From contig JAHZKU010000128.1 in NCBI GenBank assembly GCA_022600255.1, positions 1 through 6,718 on the forward strand: 6,718 nucleotides of DNA, in the 5' to 3' direction. The stretch is from Actinomycetes bacterium (lineage in GTDB: Bacteria > Actinomycetota > Actinomycetes > S36-B12 > GCA-2699445). The notes beneath the pieces are model-generated. The model made no database searches. It was not told the DNA's origin and saw nothing but the letters and a program-made list of their open reading frames with translations. Position numbers and translations under genes: made by a program. Positions 6,207-6,718 of this stretch are shown here, piece after piece (the first letter of the stretch is position 1; the number at the start of each line of letters is the position of its first letter).

Positions 6207-6718
6207 CAGTGCCCCGAATACGCGTCGGAGAGGTAGACGGCCGTGAGCAGGGTGAAGATGTAGGCCTGCAGCAACCCAATCATGATCTCAAAACCGGTTA
6301 GCCCGACGAGGACTGCGAACGAGCCGATCGAGCCCACGATGCCGATGACAGAAGCACTGAACAAATACCAGGCCGCGACAGAGAAGGTCGTCAGCAGAAG
6401 GTGGCCAGCAAACATGTTGGCAAACAAACGAACCGCGTGCGTGAATGGCCGCACAATGAAGTTTGAGAGCAGCTCGATGGGCGTCAGCAGGACATACATC
6501 GGCAGCGGCACCCCAGAGGGAACCAACATGCCCTTGAAGAACCCGCCGAACCCCTGCTTGATGATGCCCAGCGGCACCCAAGTGAAGTAGACGATCAAGG
6601 CGAAGGCTACGGGGATCGCGAAGATCGAGACGGGCGGGAACTGAAAGACCGGAATGACCTCAAACAGGTTCATGACCCAGATGAAGAAGAAGAAGCTGAA
6701 CAGGTAGGGGACAAATGC
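6206..6718 (-). CDS. atpB: ATP synthase Fo a subunit, 5' end missing
   Basis: Subunit a is the fixed membrane part that forms the two proton half-channels beside the c-ring. The frame is open to the window edge, giving 170 C-terminal residues. The internal ATG at 6673 is not the start, because the 15 codons before it read AFVPYLFSFFFFIWV, typical of the conserved membrane segment ahead of NLFEVIP. Key residues, numbered from the window edge, are the essential Arg97 in HAVRLFANMFAGH (the E. coli Arg210 position), His106 at the E. coli Glu219 position, Glu144 in GFEIMIG at the E. coli His245 position, and Gln151 in LLQAYIF (the Gln252 position). The Glu/His pair is thus swapped relative to E. 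coli, as is common outside the proteobacteria. Several hydrophobic segments follow the half-channel helices. The stop overlaps the ATG of the candidate small ORF. Confidence 0.97.
   Translation of the reverse strand, partial: AFVPYLFSFFFFIWVMNLFEVIPVFQFPPVSIFAIPVAFALIVYFTWVPLGIIKQGFGGFFKGMLVPSGVPLPMYVLLTPIELLSNFIVRPFTHAVRLFANMFAGHLLLTTFSVAAWYLFSASVIGIVGSIGSFAVLVGLTGFEIMIGLLQAYIFTLLTAVYLSDAYSGH

Noticed and set aside
6206..6673. Treating the ATG at 6673 as the start of atpB.
   Set aside because: The frame is open upstream to the window edge and those codons read as the conserved subunit a membrane segment, so the gene is truncated by the window and not short.
1..6718. Mobile elements, CRISPR arrays, tRNA or rRNA genes, or signs of recent transfer.
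   Set aside because: The window is continuous conserved atp coding sequence with short gaps. I saw no long repeats, transposase-like protein or RNA gene.

Overview
The window holds most of an F1Fo ATP synthase (atp) operon, transcribed entirely from the minus strand. In transcription order, from high to low coordinates, it runs atpB (subunit a, 5' end cut off by the window), atpE (c), atpF (b), atpH (delta), atpA (alpha), atpG (gamma), atpD (beta), atpC (epsilon, 3' end cut off). This is the classic bacterial order B-E-F-H-A-G-D-C. atpI and the operon promoter would lie beyond position 6718. The end of atpC and any terminator would lie before position 1.

The source is most likely an actinobacterium of moderately high GC; one line counted by hand gave about 57%. 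The evidence is the close resemblance of AtpA and AtpD to actinobacterial homologues as I remember them, a long delta subunit (269 residues against about 180 in most bacteria), an alpha subunit with a charged C-terminal tail, and the gamma C-terminus ARQAEITQEISEIVGGA. Subunits b and delta are separate genes, which argues against the mycobacterial lineage, where they are fused. I cannot name a genus.

The genes are tightly packed. atpF and atpH overlap by one base (TGATG), atpA-atpG are 5 bp apart and atpD-atpC 7 bp. The larger gaps are atpB-atpE (101 bp), atpG-atpD (52 bp), atpE-atpF (42 bp) and atpH-atpA (37 bp). No stretch of 300 bases lacks a gene. Subunits a and c form the proton path in the membrane, b and delta are the peripheral stalk, alpha and beta form the catalytic head, and gamma and epsilon are the rotating central stalk. 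All key residues I looked for are present, so the enzyme looks intact and proton-driven.

The window is mainly a conserved housekeeping locus, and I see no new system in it. The least explained part is the atpB-atpE gap. It is filled exactly by a 33-codon open frame that starts on the atpB stop codon (TGATG) and ends directly against the atpE start codon. That frame also contains an 8-bp hairpin just upstream of a strong atpE Shine-Dalgarno sequence. This could be a translational coupling or expression-tuning element for the c subunit, or it could be chance.
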